Shown piece by piece: positions 6,285-6,309 of a DNA stretch of 6,309 bases. Made by a program: the position numbers and the translations under genes. The notes under the pieces were generated by a model. It was not told where the DNA came from. It saw nothing but the letters and a program-made list of their open reading frames with translations, and ran no database searches. The stretch is from contig JACMQE010000142.1 in NCBI GenBank assembly GCA_014377145.1, forward strand, positions 1-6,309, in the 5' to 3' direction. The stretch's first letter is position 1. The number at the start of each line of letters is the position of its first letter. This stretch comes from Glaciimonas sp. Its GTDB lineage: Bacteria; Pseudomonadota; Gammaproteobacteria; Burkholderiales; Burkholderiaceae.

Positions 6285-6309
6285 GTTGTTTTTATTTTAT
6301 TGCTGATTG

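Overview
The window looks like a decaying stretch of a betaproteobacterial chromosome, probably Burkholderiales and perhaps Oxalobacteraceae. That placement is inferred from remembered protein similarity and has not been tested by search. Only one full-length, undamaged gene is present. The other recognisable genes are pseudogenes carrying stop codons, frameshifts and small deletions. The two transposase relics are older still and become readable only when frames are joined by hand. This mix suggests a lineage under relaxed selection, such as a host-restricted or recently bottlenecked bacterium. I do not see a new biological system here.

Layout from left to right. Positions 1-633 hold two unrecognised short reading frames pointing toward each other: one on + (58-303, open to 366 apart from one TAG) and one on - (403-603, open back to 633). 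A perfect 7-bp tandem repeat lies at 711-745. Positions 783-1062 on the - strand encode the N-terminal part of an IS5-family transposase with two in-frame stops. Positions 1063-1337 are AT-rich, with a palindrome and an orphan Shine-Dalgarno-like sequence but no convincing gene. Positions 1338-2274 are a LysR-type regulator pseudogene on +. Positions 2390 to about 3297 are the 5' part of an IS3-family element (orfA plus truncated orfB) with many -1 frame changes. Positions 3341-4464 on - are a pseudogene of a YqjM-like Old Yellow Enzyme. Positions 4494-6284 on - are an intact MsbA-related ABC exporter half-transporter.

The exporter and the flavin oxidoreductase are on the same strand 29 bp apart and were probably once an operon. 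The LysR regulator points toward them across the IS3 relic and may once have been a neighbouring control gene. Today only the exporter looks able to make its product. Nearly every frame change is a net -1, and the stops with an obvious ancestral codon fit C-to-T or G-to-A change, so the decay has a consistent direction.
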